DNA of 64,000 nucleotides from Polynucleobacter sp. 71A-WALBACH (GCF_018882365.1 NZ_JACVOP010000001.1:972449-1036448), one strand, 5' to 3'. Shown: positions 16,717-23,605, numbered from the stretch's first letter. Translations and numbers: made by a program. Notes: a model not told the origin generated them from the letters alone.

Positions 16717-16748
16717 CGGGTTAAGAATATAGTTATATTCTTAACCCG
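16717..16748. repeat. 32-bp palindrome with 15-bp perfect arms
   Basis: Arm CGGGTTAAGAATATA (16717-16731), two bases GT, then its exact reverse complement (16734-16748). No T-run follows on either strand. It sits between two minus-strand genes, 77 bp past the stop of the gene ending at 16825 and 134 bp before the small recombinase start. It could be an operator, a recombination or replication site, or a transcript-end hairpin. Confidence 0.8.
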
Positions 16749-16787
16749 TATTTGCTTATAAGTATTTAGCAATCTTCATTAAGATCT

Positions 16788-16803
16788 GTCGTCTTTAGAC
16801 GAC
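16788..16803. repeat. hairpin after the orphan gene
   Basis: GTCGTC, TTTA, GACGAC. Lies 22 bp after the stop of the minus-strand gene ending at 16825. It is followed on the minus strand by AGATCTTAATG, a weak match to an intrinsic terminator. Confidence 0.4.
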
Positions 16804-16824
16804 GACCTTAGCTAATGCTTCAAA

Positions 16825-17358
16825 TCACTGGATAGCGTACTTTTGTAAGTTCTCAAGTGCTTGCTTATATCCCCCGGAAAATACGCCGTTTGTAGACGGT
16901 TTTTGAGGGGTGTTTAGCTCGGATTGTGTAGTGGCTATCAGCGCAGGAGTTGGTTTCCCGGGAACTCTAGCAATACAGCTACGTAGGGGCAGTTCCCAGT
17001 AATCATTTATTCCGTGCTCTGAATCTTTAATTTCAATATAAATTCTGCTGTAGTTCATATCCAAAGACGCATAGCCTTCAACTGCGCTTTTGATCCCAGC
17101 TTCATAGCGATATATCCAGCTCATTAAAACCCCGTCTTCATTTGTAGGGATGTTCTTGAGGCGATTGGCCATTTCCACATGCACTGGACTCTTTGGAAAG
17201 TGAAACCAAGCTTCAACTTCCTCAAAATCTGCTAAATACTTGGCATAAGGACTGGGGATCTCCAATGTGCCGTTGTAGATGGCTTTGCGATATTGACCTT
17301 TGCCAAAAGTTGTTCCGTACATCTTGTTTTCCCATAAGCGGGCTGTGATTTCTTTCAT
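16825..17358 (-). CDS. orphan island protein, 177 residues
   Basis: Starts at ATG 17358, 9 bases after AAGGAG; a longer in-frame start at 17409 would run into the repeat region and lacks a good site. No family recognised. The first 60 residues (MKEITARLWENKMYGTTFGKGQ; PSPYAKYLADFEEVEAWFHF) look alpha/beta; there is a WIYRYEAGIKSAVEG segment, a YIEIKDSEHGIND strand pair and a Pro/Ser/Thr-rich linker before a short C-terminal helix. No Cys pairs, signal or membrane span. Its promoter lies in the structured repeat region 17384-17551. Confidence 0.65.
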   Translation of the reverse strand: MKEITARLWENKMYGTTFGKGQYRKAIYNGTLEIPSPYAKYLADFEEVEAWFHFPKSPVHVEMANRLKNIPTNEDGVLMSWIYRYEAGIKSAVEGYASLDMNYSRIYIEIKDSEHGINDYWELPLRSCIARVPGKPTPALIATTQSELNTPQKPSTNGVFSGGYKQALENLQKYAIQ

Positions 17359-17383
17359 TTTTAATCTCCTTGAATGTTGAAAG

Positions 17384-17551
17384 GAGTCGCGGTGTTGCTT
17401 GAGATGCAAGGAGTAGCAGAGACAAAAGATAGTTGCTGTTGCTTGAGTTGCTGTTCAGAGCTACTCATTCGTCCCAAATACAGCAACTAACTGCATCTCT
17501 TACTGCAACTTATTTCTTAATCGCATCTCAATGCAACTCATTACGCGACTC
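17384..17551. repeat. extended nested inverted repeat in a divergent intergenic region
   Basis: Outer arms: GAGTCGCG (17384-17391) with CGCGACTC (17544-17551); GTTGC (17394-17398) with GCAAC (17533-17537); TTGAGATGC (17399-17407) with GCATCTCAA (17523-17531). Inner arms: AGTTGCTGT (17446-17454, with a direct copy at 17431-17439) and ACAGCAACT (17480-17488). The 17359-17693 stretch contains no convincing large gene; the rest of it holds only promoters by inference and the small frame at 17600. The nested layout could fold as one long RNA or DNA hairpin. Confidence 0.7.
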
Positions 17552-17599
17552 GTAAATATTTAGCCCTTGTTAATAAAAACCGTATTTTTTCTATCCAAA

Positions 17600-17743
17600 A
17601 TGAGCCGATTTGCTCGTGATCTAAAAAGAGGTCGACCAAAGCGCCGTATCGAAAACACACTTAATGAGCCCGTTAACTACACAGGAGAATTAAATGAGTC
17701 AATTAAGTCATCTCAAGCTAGTCGCAGTCAAAAAGCCCCGTAA
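17600..17743 (+). CDS. possible 47-residue basic peptide with AT-hook-like motif
   Basis: An ATG at 17600 opens a 47-codon frame that overlaps the first 50 bp of the next gene in another frame. The N-terminal half is very basic and holds DLKRGRPKRRIEN, whose RGRP core with flanking Lys/Arg is the AT-hook motif for minor-groove binding. No ribosome site is visible, which argues against it. If translated it would be coupled to the next gene. I give it as a candidate only. Confidence 0.3.
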   Translation: MSRFARDLKRGRPKRRIENTLNEPVNYTGELNESIKSSQASRSQKAP

Positions 17744-18134
17744 TATGCCGGCAATCGTTATACGTAGAAATAAATTGGGATCAAAACTCTGGGAGCAGAT
17801 CCAGCTAGCTAAAAGTCAGTTAGAAGGAACACCGTTTGTAGTTATGAAATACAAAACAGTGAAAGATCGTGAAACAGGACTACGCAAACAAGTAGAAGTG
17901 CCCAAGCGCATTAAGCCATGGTGGTTTCAGAGTGAAGAAGGTAAAGTCTGCGTCTCTGTGAAATATGGCAGTTGCACTTTGGAGTTAGCCAAAGGCAAGC
18001 CTAGCGTTGAAGTAGCTAGTGGTGAGGCTTTAATTAAAGCCTTGGAATCTATTAAAGCAGCAGTAGAAGCAGGGGAGCTCGATCAGCAGATTGAATCTGC
18101 AAGCTCCAGTTTAAGAAGTGGGTTTAAACGTTAA
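17694..18134 (+). CDS. DUF6641-like protein
   Basis: 146 residues behind AGGAG. The sequence pattern (KKPRNMPAIVIRRNKLGSKLWEQ near the start, here described by its first and last residues K13-Q36; KTVKDRETGLRKQVEVPKR; KPWWFQ; VSVKYGSCTLELAKGK; ending LRSGFKR) matches my memory of the DUF6641 family found in mobile islands and plasmids of betaproteobacteria. No function is known. The protein is basic at its N-terminus and has no signal or membrane segment. It opens a plus-strand run of small genes reaching 20321. Confidence 0.7.
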   Translation: MSQLSHLKLVAVKKPRNMPAIVIRRNKLGSKLWEQIQLAKSQLEGTPFVVMKYKTVKDRETGLRKQVEVPKRIKPWWFQSEEGKVCVSVKYGSCTLELAKGKPSVEVASGEALIKALESIKAAVEAGELDQQIESASSSLRSGFKR

Positions 18135-18254
18135 TTAAATGGGGTGCCCAGCATACCCCGGTATTCCATCAGGATTTACCCTGCAGGGGCTTACCAACGT
18201 CATAAGCCTGCGTTAAAGTTTTCAATAACTATTAAAAACTATAAGGGGTTTTCC

Positions 18255-18683
18255 ATGGGCTTTTGGGGATGGGTTGGACTTGTCTTTTTTACTATTGTTG
18301 GTTGGAATCTCATTCAATGGGGAATTCAAGCTAATGAAGAAGCAAAAGCAGAGCAGGAGGCTGAGGCACATCGAAAGAAAAAGTACGACGAAGAGGAGGC
18401 GTATAGGGATGAAATACGTTCAGCACGAAAACTTGCAATTGAAGTTTGGGAAAAGTTGCGTTCAGAGTATATGGCGGCCCTGGAGGATGAGGATCAGTTA
18501 AAAGCATTAGCTAGTGGCAGACGTTTTTATGAGGCAAATAGGCGATATCAAAATTTAAGCTATCAGGATCAAATCATCGCCGATGAAATTAGCATTAAAA
18601 ATGAGTTGGCAAATAAAAGGGCAAATCCAATTAAGAAGCTGGAATATGAGCCATTGGATCCCAATTACACGAGCCCTTTATAA
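18255..18683 (+). CDS. single-pass membrane protein with coiled-coil
   Basis: 142 residues from ATG 18255, preceded by AAGGGG; an in-frame start at 18144 would add 37 residues with no ribosome site. Residues 2-24 (MGFWGWVGLVFFTIVGWNLI) form a transmembrane helix. The rest is highly charged and helical, rich in Glu, Lys and Ala (EEAKAEQEAEAHRKKKYDEE), probably a cytoplasmic coiled coil. No family recognised. It may anchor or bridge the products of the neighbouring genes. Confidence 0.65.
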   Translation: MGFWGWVGLVFFTIVGWNLIQWGIQANEEAKAEQEAEAHRKKKYDEEEAYRDEIRSARKLAIEVWEKLRSEYMAALEDEDQLKALASGRRFYEANRRYQNLSYQDQIIADEISIKNELANKRANPIKKLEYEPLDPNYTSPL

Positions 18684-18700
18684 AACAGCTAAATATCTAT

Positions 18701-18847
18701 ATGAAAAGATATAAGGCAACAGTTAATGCAGCAGGGATGTGGGTGGAAACGATCCTTTACGCTCAAAACCAAGCTCAAGCATATAAGTTATTTCAAGCCA
18801 TCTTTGGACCAAGCAATGTGCCGCACCAGCCATTGCAAATTGGATAA
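18701..18847 (+). CDS. 48-residue small protein
   Basis: ATG 18701 to TAA 18847. The sequence (MKRYKATVNAAGMWVETILY, then AQNQAQAYKLFQAIFG) reads like a compact beta-beta-alpha fold and looks like real coding sequence: it fills the gap between the membrane gene (17 bp before) and the next small gene (2 bp after). Small proteins of this style are common in integrative elements; no function known. Confidence 0.55.
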   Translation: MKRYKATVNAAGMWVETILYAQNQAQAYKLFQAIFGPSNVPHQPLQIG

Positions 18848-18849
18848 CT

Positions 18850-19017
18850 ATGAGATTCGATGAAATATCACCACAAAAGCCATTAAGCCCTGAGCAGGCA
18901 AGATTGAAATCTATGAAAGATCGGGTCAAACAAGGCCAGGAAGCGATCAAGGCAGAGCGAGCTAGGCAGAAGATTAAGGCGGGACAAGAGGCACTCATAA
19001 AAGCAAGGCAGGTTTAA
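18850..19017 (+). CDS. 55-residue basic helical small protein
   Basis: ATG 18850 to TAA 19017, starting 2 bp after the preceding small gene. After a Pro-containing head (MRFDEISPQKPLSP) the protein is one long charged helix rich in Lys, Arg, Gln and Ala (QARLKSMKDRVKQGQ). It contains no Cys, signal or membrane segment. Tight spacing argues that it is translated with its neighbour. Function unknown. Confidence 0.5.
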   Translation: MRFDEISPQKPLSPEQARLKSMKDRVKQGQEAIKAERARQKIKAGQEALIKARQV

Positions 19018-19076
19018 AGATGTCATGCGATTTAATTTAAAACTTTCTTACATAATATTTTTGATAGAGGTTACAA

Positions 19077-20321
19077 GTGGCTAATTGCTCAAACTGCGGC
19101 AGATATATGGATGGCTTTGGGGGGATATGTGGCGTCTGCAAAGATAACGCAAAGATTCAACAAAATCAGTCGGACATGCAGCGCCAACTTGAGGTGAGTG
19201 CAAGAGAGGCTCAATGGGCTGCAGAAGAGTCAATAAATGCTACTAGGGCGGCTGCATTATTGGCTCGCGCTAGCCATGAAGAGTCAATGAAGGCTGAATC
19301 TGATCGCCTAGAAGAGCTTCAAAAGCAAACTCAAATCTTATTAGAGGGTCAGATTGCTAATGAAGAGGCATATCAGCGCGGCTTTGATTTAGAGGATGAA
19401 AACCTTGATCTTTTGCTCACGGAGGATGGAAGGGTTTATTGGGAAATATATGCCCCTTATTTAGTTGCTAGACTTAATGTGGCCTACGAGAAGGGTACTC
19501 AAGATCGGCTGGATAAAGAGTTTGGATCTAATTTCCCAGGTTTGGAATACATGAAGCAAGAGGCATTTGGGCATGGCTATGCTGGAAGCAGAAACTGCAG
19601 CATTGTTTATTTGCACCAACTGCCTCATATCTATCCGGCTAAATTGAACATCTTATCGGAAACAGAGCTAAATCAAACCACCAACCAAGAAACTGGACAT
19701 ATCGAGTGGGAGTGGATGCCAACTTATGCGAGTGAGGAGTTAAATGATGCTTATGATGCTGGCGTGCAAAAATACCTAGACGAACAAAATACTGCTGAAT
19801 TAGTGGCTGAGAGGCTTGAGAAAAATAAAGCAGAATTAGGCAGGGCTGAAGAGTCGGCTAAGGAGCAGGCGGAAGCAGACTTATTAAGACAGAAAAGCGA
19901 TAAGGCAGGTCAGAAAAAGAAGCTTTATGTTGTATTCGCAACGCTAGTTGTTGGGTTGATTTGTTTGTTTGGCTATTGGAAGTACGATGAATCAAAGACC
20001 TCTTACTTGGTATTGCGTGATGCAATACAAAAGGAGGGTTGGAAGCCTTTGGTGAGACCGCCGGTAGTTAAAGATTGGAAGCACGAATTTCCAGAGGTTC
20101 AATCTTGTTATGAAGGCTATTGTTATGCTGAATTTATAAATAAATCTAACTCCAATAAGGTGCGCGGTATTTATTTTGAATATTGTGGACATCCATATGG
20201 CGGCAAATGCACATTTTTAAATCCAGAGGGATTTATGCGTGTATCAAGCGATGAAATGCTTAGCAGGAAGAAATCAAATGAACACTACGAAATGATTCGA
20301 AAACATTATGAGGATTATTAA
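19077..20321 (+). CDS. membrane protein with N-terminal zinc ribbon and long coiled coil
   Basis: 414 residues from GTG 19077, behind AGAGG. An N-terminal zinc ribbon uses C4, C7, C18 and C21. A long Glu/Ala/Gln-rich coiled coil follows (about 25-100), then a mixed region with two similar blocks (about 108-150 and 215-240: each has WE and a YxSEELNDAYDAGVQKYL-like or YLVARLNVAYEKGTQDRL-like helix), a second coiled coil, a single transmembrane helix at about 282-302 preceded by KKK, and a C-terminal domain of about 110 residues with four Cys (SCYEGYCYAEF, YCGHPYGGKC). With the Lys-rich side inside, the zinc ribbon would be cytoplasmic and the Cys domain periplasmic. Family not recognised. Confidence 0.7.
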   Translation: MANCSNCGRYMDGFGGICGVCKDNAKIQQNQSDMQRQLEVSAREAQWAAEESINATRAAALLARASHEESMKAESDRLEELQKQTQILLEGQIANEEAYQRGFDLEDENLDLLLTEDGRVYWEIYAPYLVARLNVAYEKGTQDRLDKEFGSNFPGLEYMKQEAFGHGYAGSRNCSIVYLHQLPHIYPAKLNILSETELNQTTNQETGHIEWEWMPTYASEELNDAYDAGVQKYLDEQNTAELVAERLEKNKAELGRAEESAKEQAEADLLRQKSDKAGQKKKLYVVFATLVVGLICLFGYWKYDESKTSYLVLRDAIQKEGWKPLVRPPVVKDWKHEFPEVQSCYEGYCYAEFINKSNSNKVRGIYFEYCGHPYGGKCTFLNPEGFMRVSSDEMLSRKKSNEHYEMIRKHYEDY

Positions 20322-20382
20322 GTGGAGGCTATTGTGCTTTGAATTATTTTGGGTGGGTATTATCTGGCGATGAGTACTAGGC

Positions 20383-20772
20383 TCATTGGTGGTATCGATA
20401 TTCCTGAGTCTTTCCACCATATCCATAGCCAGCAGCTCTAACATCTTGTACGTAGATATAGCTCTCTTCATGAAGATTGCCTAGGATACGTTCAAAACCC
20501 TCAAATGCTTCCTTGATGTACTGAGCCTTCTCATCTTTGGTATTGGTCTCATCGGTAATCTTGATGTCAAAGTAAAAACTATTCTTGCCTTGTTCGCTTA
20601 ATAGCTTGCCACCCACAAACCAGCAATCCAAATCTATATATTCAATCGCGATAGCAGTAACCTCTTTTTTCTTGCCTAGAATGCGGTGGGTAAGCTCTAG
20701 TAGTAGTTCATTGATGGCTTTGGTAGTGTCGATACTCTTTTGTCCGCTGACTTTTACGTTCAAGATTGGCAT
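20383..20772 (-). CDS. tautomerase (4-oxalocrotonate tautomerase superfamily)
   Basis: 129 residues behind AAAGGAG. Pro2 after the initiator Met (MPILNVKVSG) is the catalytic base of this superfamily once Met is removed. The domain has the beta-alpha-beta pattern twice, in the MIF/MSAD length class rather than the 60-residue class. The substrate is unknown. It lies just after the MarR gene on the same strand, and both genes are preceded by the same 17-bp sequence, so the MarR protein probably controls it. Confidence 0.8.
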   Translation of the reverse strand: MPILNVKVSGQKSIDTTKAINELLLELTHRILGKKKEVTAIAIEYIDLDCWFVGGKLLSEQGKNSFYFDIKITDETNTKDEKAQYIKEAFEGFERILGNLHEESYIYVQDVRAAGYGYGGKTQEYRYHQ

Positions 20773-20803
20773 GTAATTCTCCTTTGTTAATTCATTAAAA
20801 TAA

Positions 20804-20820
20804 GTTAGCTATGCAACTAT
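20804..20820. promoter_or_regulatory. predicted MarR operator, tautomerase promoter
   Basis: GTTAGCTATGCAACTAT, identical to 21283-21299. It contains the AGTTGC/GCAACT-type half site common in MarR operators and lies 31 bp upstream of the tautomerase start. Confidence 0.55.
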
Positions 20821-20843
20821 TAGGGAAATAAAAAAAGTCCCTA

Positions 20844-21260
20844 TTACTTCAGGGCAGAGCTAATACTTCTAAGTTGTCCGACAACATCTTCAAAGTGTCC
20901 AGTTCCTAACGTTTTCTTCAAGCGCTTGGTTGCGGCACCACTTGCTGCGTTAATGGCTTCTTTCATCTCCACAGCCTTTTTGGTCGGATGAATCTCTTGT
21001 TCACGACCATCCTTCTCAGAAGCAACCCGCTTAATCAAGCCTAATTTCTCCAAGCCATCTAAACCTCTAGTAGCAGTGGGGCGACTGATATTCATCTCCC
21101 TAGCCAGCTCACTTTGTAATAGTGGAGCCTTATCTAGAACGACTCTAAGCATGAAGGCTTGAGAGGGGGTAAGGCCAAATGGCTTAAATGTATTAGTCCA
21201 CTCCCGCTCTAGCTGGCGAGCTAGGCTGGTGGTATTGAAATAGAGGCATTGTTCAAACAT
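20844..21260 (-). CDS. MarR family transcriptional regulator
   Basis: 138 residues. The winged helix-turn-helix is at about 35-95, with LQSELAREMNISRPTATRGLDGLEKLG (described by its ends; recognition helix around RPTATRGLDGLE) and the wing GREQEIHPTKKA. Helical ends would form the dimer interface. No ribosome site is visible before ATG 21260, which may mean a leaderless message. Identical 17-bp sites lie before this gene and before the tautomerase gene, so it is probably autoregulated and controls the tautomerase; the ligand is unknown. Confidence 0.88.
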   Translation of the reverse strand: MFEQCLYFNTTSLARQLEREWTNTFKPFGLTPSQAFMLRVVLDKAPLLQSELAREMNISRPTATRGLDGLEKLGLIKRVASEKDGREQEIHPTKKAVEMKEAINAASGAATKRLKKTLGTGHFEDVVGQLRSISSALK

Positions 21261-21282
21261 GGAAGGAGTGTAATCGATATTG

Positions 21283-21299
21283 GTTAGCTATGCAACTAT
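21283..21299. promoter_or_regulatory. predicted MarR operator, marR promoter
   Basis: GTTAGCTATGCAACTAT, an exact direct copy of 20804-20820, 22 bp upstream of the MarR start. Confidence 0.55.
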
Positions 21300-21310
21300 A
21301 TCTGTCAAAG

Positions 21311-21381
21311 TGTCGGGAAAAGTGACGCATGAATGTCGGTTAGCCCGACAAAATATCTCCTTAAAGTCGGGAAATAGCGCA
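21311..21381. promoter_or_regulatory. cluster of island palindromes upstream of the DUF723 nuclease gene
   Basis: The best site is TGTCGGTTAGCCCGACA at 21334-21350 (6-bp perfect arms). Degenerate relatives in the same 17-bp frame flank it: TGTCGGGAAAAGTGACG at 21311-21327 and AGTCGGGAAATAGCGCA at 21365-21381. The cluster lies between the divergent MarR and nuclease genes. Confidence 0.55.
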
Positions 21382-21437
21382 CTTGGATCAATGGTGATCT
21401 TGAAGTAGGATTGTCATAAATCCCTAAATATCCTAAT

Positions 21438-22598
21438 TTGACCCGTCCTTTGTCCAAGAATGTAACTACTGCCGATTTCATTAGACGTGCCCGTGAGGTT
21501 CATGGTGATAAGTACGACTATTCAAAGACCGTCTACATAGCAGCAATTAAAAATGTCACGATCATTTGCCCTATTCACGGGGAGTTCGAGCAAAGACCAG
21601 CCAATCACAATATTGGACGAGGTTGTCGCGCCTGCGGTGGCAGTAAGCCTTTAAGTATCACGAACTTTGTTATTCGGGCGCAAGCTAAGCATCACAATCG
21701 ATATGACTATGCTTTAGTGGATTTTAAGAGCGTTGAAGACAAGGTAAGGATTATTTGCCCAGAGCATGGAATCTTTAGCCAAAGGGTAATGACGCATTTG
21801 AAGGGGTTTAATTGCCCTAGCTGTGGTCGAGAATCTACAGCTCAAAAACTCAGTCACTCATTAGAACGTTTTTTACAAGACGCCAAAAGTATGCATGGCG
21901 ATCGATATGACTACTCAGAGGTTGATTACGCAAATGCCTTAAGCAAGGTAAAAATTATTTGTCGCGAGCATGGCCCATTTGTTCAATTACCTGCAGCCCA
22001 TATTCGCGGGATTAATTGCTCAAAATGCAGCGATATTGTCGGCGCTGATAAACGTAGGCTAACTACAGAAGACTTCGTTGAGGCGGCTTGGTTGACCCAT
22101 GGGGATAGATATGACTATTCAAAAGTCAAATATGTATCAGCCAGGGATAGGGTGGAGATTATCTGCTCAGAGCATGGATCATTTTGGCAGTCACCAATCA
22201 ATCACTCAAGAGGGTCGGGTTGCCCTGGTTGCGCCGTTTCTGGATTTGATCAAACTAAACCTGCCACGCTTTACTACCTTGCTTTGTTGACGGATGACAA
22301 TGAGACTTTATATAAGATAGGTATTACCAATCTCTCGGTTCACAAGAGGTTTCCAAATGCCGATCTTGAAAGAATTAGAACTCTTAAGACATGGCAATTT
22401 GATCATGGGGTAGATGCTGCTAGTGAGGAAATAAGGATTCTTCGGGAATTTGAGGATGATCAATATATAGGGCCTGATGTCCTGGTTGGAGCTGGAAATA
22501 CTGAACTCTTTGTTAGGGACGTGCTGGGCCTAGAAAATGAAGTGGGACTGAAATATTTCAAGCAATGGTCTCAAGAGTCTTTTGATCTGGATGATTAG
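21438..22598 (+). CDS. DUF723-repeat protein with C-terminal GIY-YIG-like nuclease domain
   Basis: 386 residues; TTG 21438 is the only start that keeps the first repeat. Four repeats of about 60 residues (about 13-68, 74-130, 142-198, 210-266) share the pattern DFI..A...HGDKYDYS, KV.I.C..HG.F.Q and H..G.GC..C, giving each a Cys/His zinc-binding set. This is the DUF723-type module of phage and mobile-element endonucleases. Residues 278-360 read YYLAL, LYKIGITN and GNTELF, matching the Tyr, Gly and Glu positions of GIY-YIG-like (T5orf172/MUG113) nucleases. It could be a homing-type or defence nuclease whose repeats read DNA sequence. The start has no clear ribosome site. Confidence 0.8.
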   Translation: MTRPLSKNVTTADFIRRAREVHGDKYDYSKTVYIAAIKNVTIICPIHGEFEQRPANHNIGRGCRACGGSKPLSITNFVIRAQAKHHNRYDYALVDFKSVEDKVRIICPEHGIFSQRVMTHLKGFNCPSCGRESTAQKLSHSLERFLQDAKSMHGDRYDYSEVDYANALSKVKIICREHGPFVQLPAAHIRGINCSKCSDIVGADKRRLTTEDFVEAAWLTHGDRYDYSKVKYVSARDRVEIICSEHGSFWQSPINHSRGSGCPGCAVSGFDQTKPATLYYLALLTDDNETLYKIGITNLSVHKRFPNADLERIRTLKTWQFDHGVDAASEEIRILREFEDDQYIGPDVLVGAGNTELFVRDVLGLENEVGLKYFKQWSQESFDLDD

Positions 22599-22617
22599 GT
22601 CTGGGCTAGGATATAAG

Positions 22618-22634
22618 CGTCTGGAAACACGACA
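22618..22634. promoter_or_regulatory. island operator-like palindrome, copy 6
   Basis: CGTCTGGAAACACGACA, very close to the integrase-proximal copy TGTCTCGAAACACGACA. It lies 29 bp before the start of the small membrane protein gene, first of the protease set. Confidence 0.5.
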
Positions 22635-22663
22635 ATTTCCAATTAATTGCTTAAAATTCACTT

Positions 22664-22828
22664 ATGAATGAATACTCTGGAATAGGCTTTTTCTTGTTTG
22701 GGATCTTCTGTGCTTACTGGGCGCAGACAACCAAACGTAATGCTTGGCTTTGGTTCTTTATGGGATTCCTCTTTGCCCCAATTACAGGGCTAGTTCTGCT
22801 TTATAAGAATTCAGTTAAATCTATTTAA
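22664..22828 (+). CDS. 54-residue two-transmembrane small protein
   Basis: ATG 22664 to TAA 22828. Two hydrophobic helices (residues about 5-20, GIGFFLFGIFCAYWA, and 28-47, AWLWFFMGFLFAPITGLVLL) are joined by a short basic turn QTTKRN; the end is basic. This size and layout fits small membrane proteins of the RNAWLWFF type and could form pores or anchor partners. It starts the unit with the caspase-like protease, whose start is 10 bp downstream. Whether it is an effector, a target or an unrelated gene is open. Confidence 0.6.
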   Translation: MNEYSGIGFFLFGIFCAYWAQTTKRNAWLWFFMGFLFAPITGLVLLYKNSVKSI

Positions 22829-22838
22829 GTGGAAATTT

Positions 22839-23576
22839 ATGCCATTGCCTATTGAGCAAAGAACGAAATTTTTTGTTTTTGTTATTGAGTCACCATCAGC
22901 TCCTGATCTTTATCACAGAAGAAGTGAAGGAGATGTAATAAGCCAGGCTGTATCACTAAATGGTATTCATTGTGTGGTTAAAACGGCCATATCCCTCGAG
23001 GCATTTAACGCATGCCTTAAAGTTGGCATATCCGAGGAAATGCAAAAGTTCCCTGGGTTTATGCCGCTATTGCATATAAGTGCTCATGGGAATAGTGAAG
23101 GGATTCAGCTATCGGACGGATACATGATGACCTGGGTGAAGCTTAAAGAATATCTAAAGCCAATTAATCAAGCGCTTGGCGGCTCATTAATAGTATGTAT
23201 GTCTAGCTGCGAAGGATATTCGGGAATAAGAATGGTAATGGATAAGAATGCAATTGATCATCCTTACTTTGCCTTAATTGGATGTAGTGAAAAGCCAACC
23301 TGGGGTGAGACTGCCGTAGCTTATGCAACTTTTTATCATCAACTAGCCAGAGGTGAGTTTATTCATGATGCGGCTGAGGCTATGAGAGTTGCCTCTGGAA
23401 ATAAACATTTCTTTTTGGAGCATTCAGAAAATACACACAAAACGTTTGTTGAGTTTCTGAATAACCGAGAATCTCAGGAGGCGATAGAGAATCTTGAGAA
23501 AATTGTTGAGAATGAAAGTCCTGAGAGCAAGACTTTACTAAAGAACTTGTTAAGTTCAAGTGCAAAGATTTTGTAG
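22839..23576 (+). CDS. caspase/CHAT-like cysteine protease (clan CD fold)
   Basis: 245 residues. The His motif LLHISAHGNSEGIQLSDG (catalytic H83) and the Cys motif IVCMSSCEGYSG (catalytic C124), each after a hydrophobic strand and 41 residues apart, are the His-Gly and Cys dyad pattern of CHAT and caspase-fold peptidases. The following ALIGCSEKPTWGETAVAYATFY block fits the later strands of that fold. The C-terminus is an acidic helical part. There is no signal peptide and no sensor domain (TPR, NACHT or similar) in the same chain. Such proteases act in bacterial defence and cell-death systems; here the partners would be the small membrane protein upstream and the zinc-ribbon protein downstream. 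Function is inferred. Confidence 0.75.
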   Translation: MPLPIEQRTKFFVFVIESPSAPDLYHRRSEGDVISQAVSLNGIHCVVKTAISLEAFNACLKVGISEEMQKFPGFMPLLHISAHGNSEGIQLSDGYMMTWVKLKEYLKPINQALGGSLIVCMSSCEGYSGIRMVMDKNAIDHPYFALIGCSEKPTWGETAVAYATFYHQLARGEFIHDAAEAMRVASGNKHFFLEHSENTHKTFVEFLNNRESQEAIENLEKIVENESPESKTLLKNLLSSSAKIL

Positions 23577-23605
23577 GAATAAAGGTCTAAACCAAGGAGT
23601 TCTAA

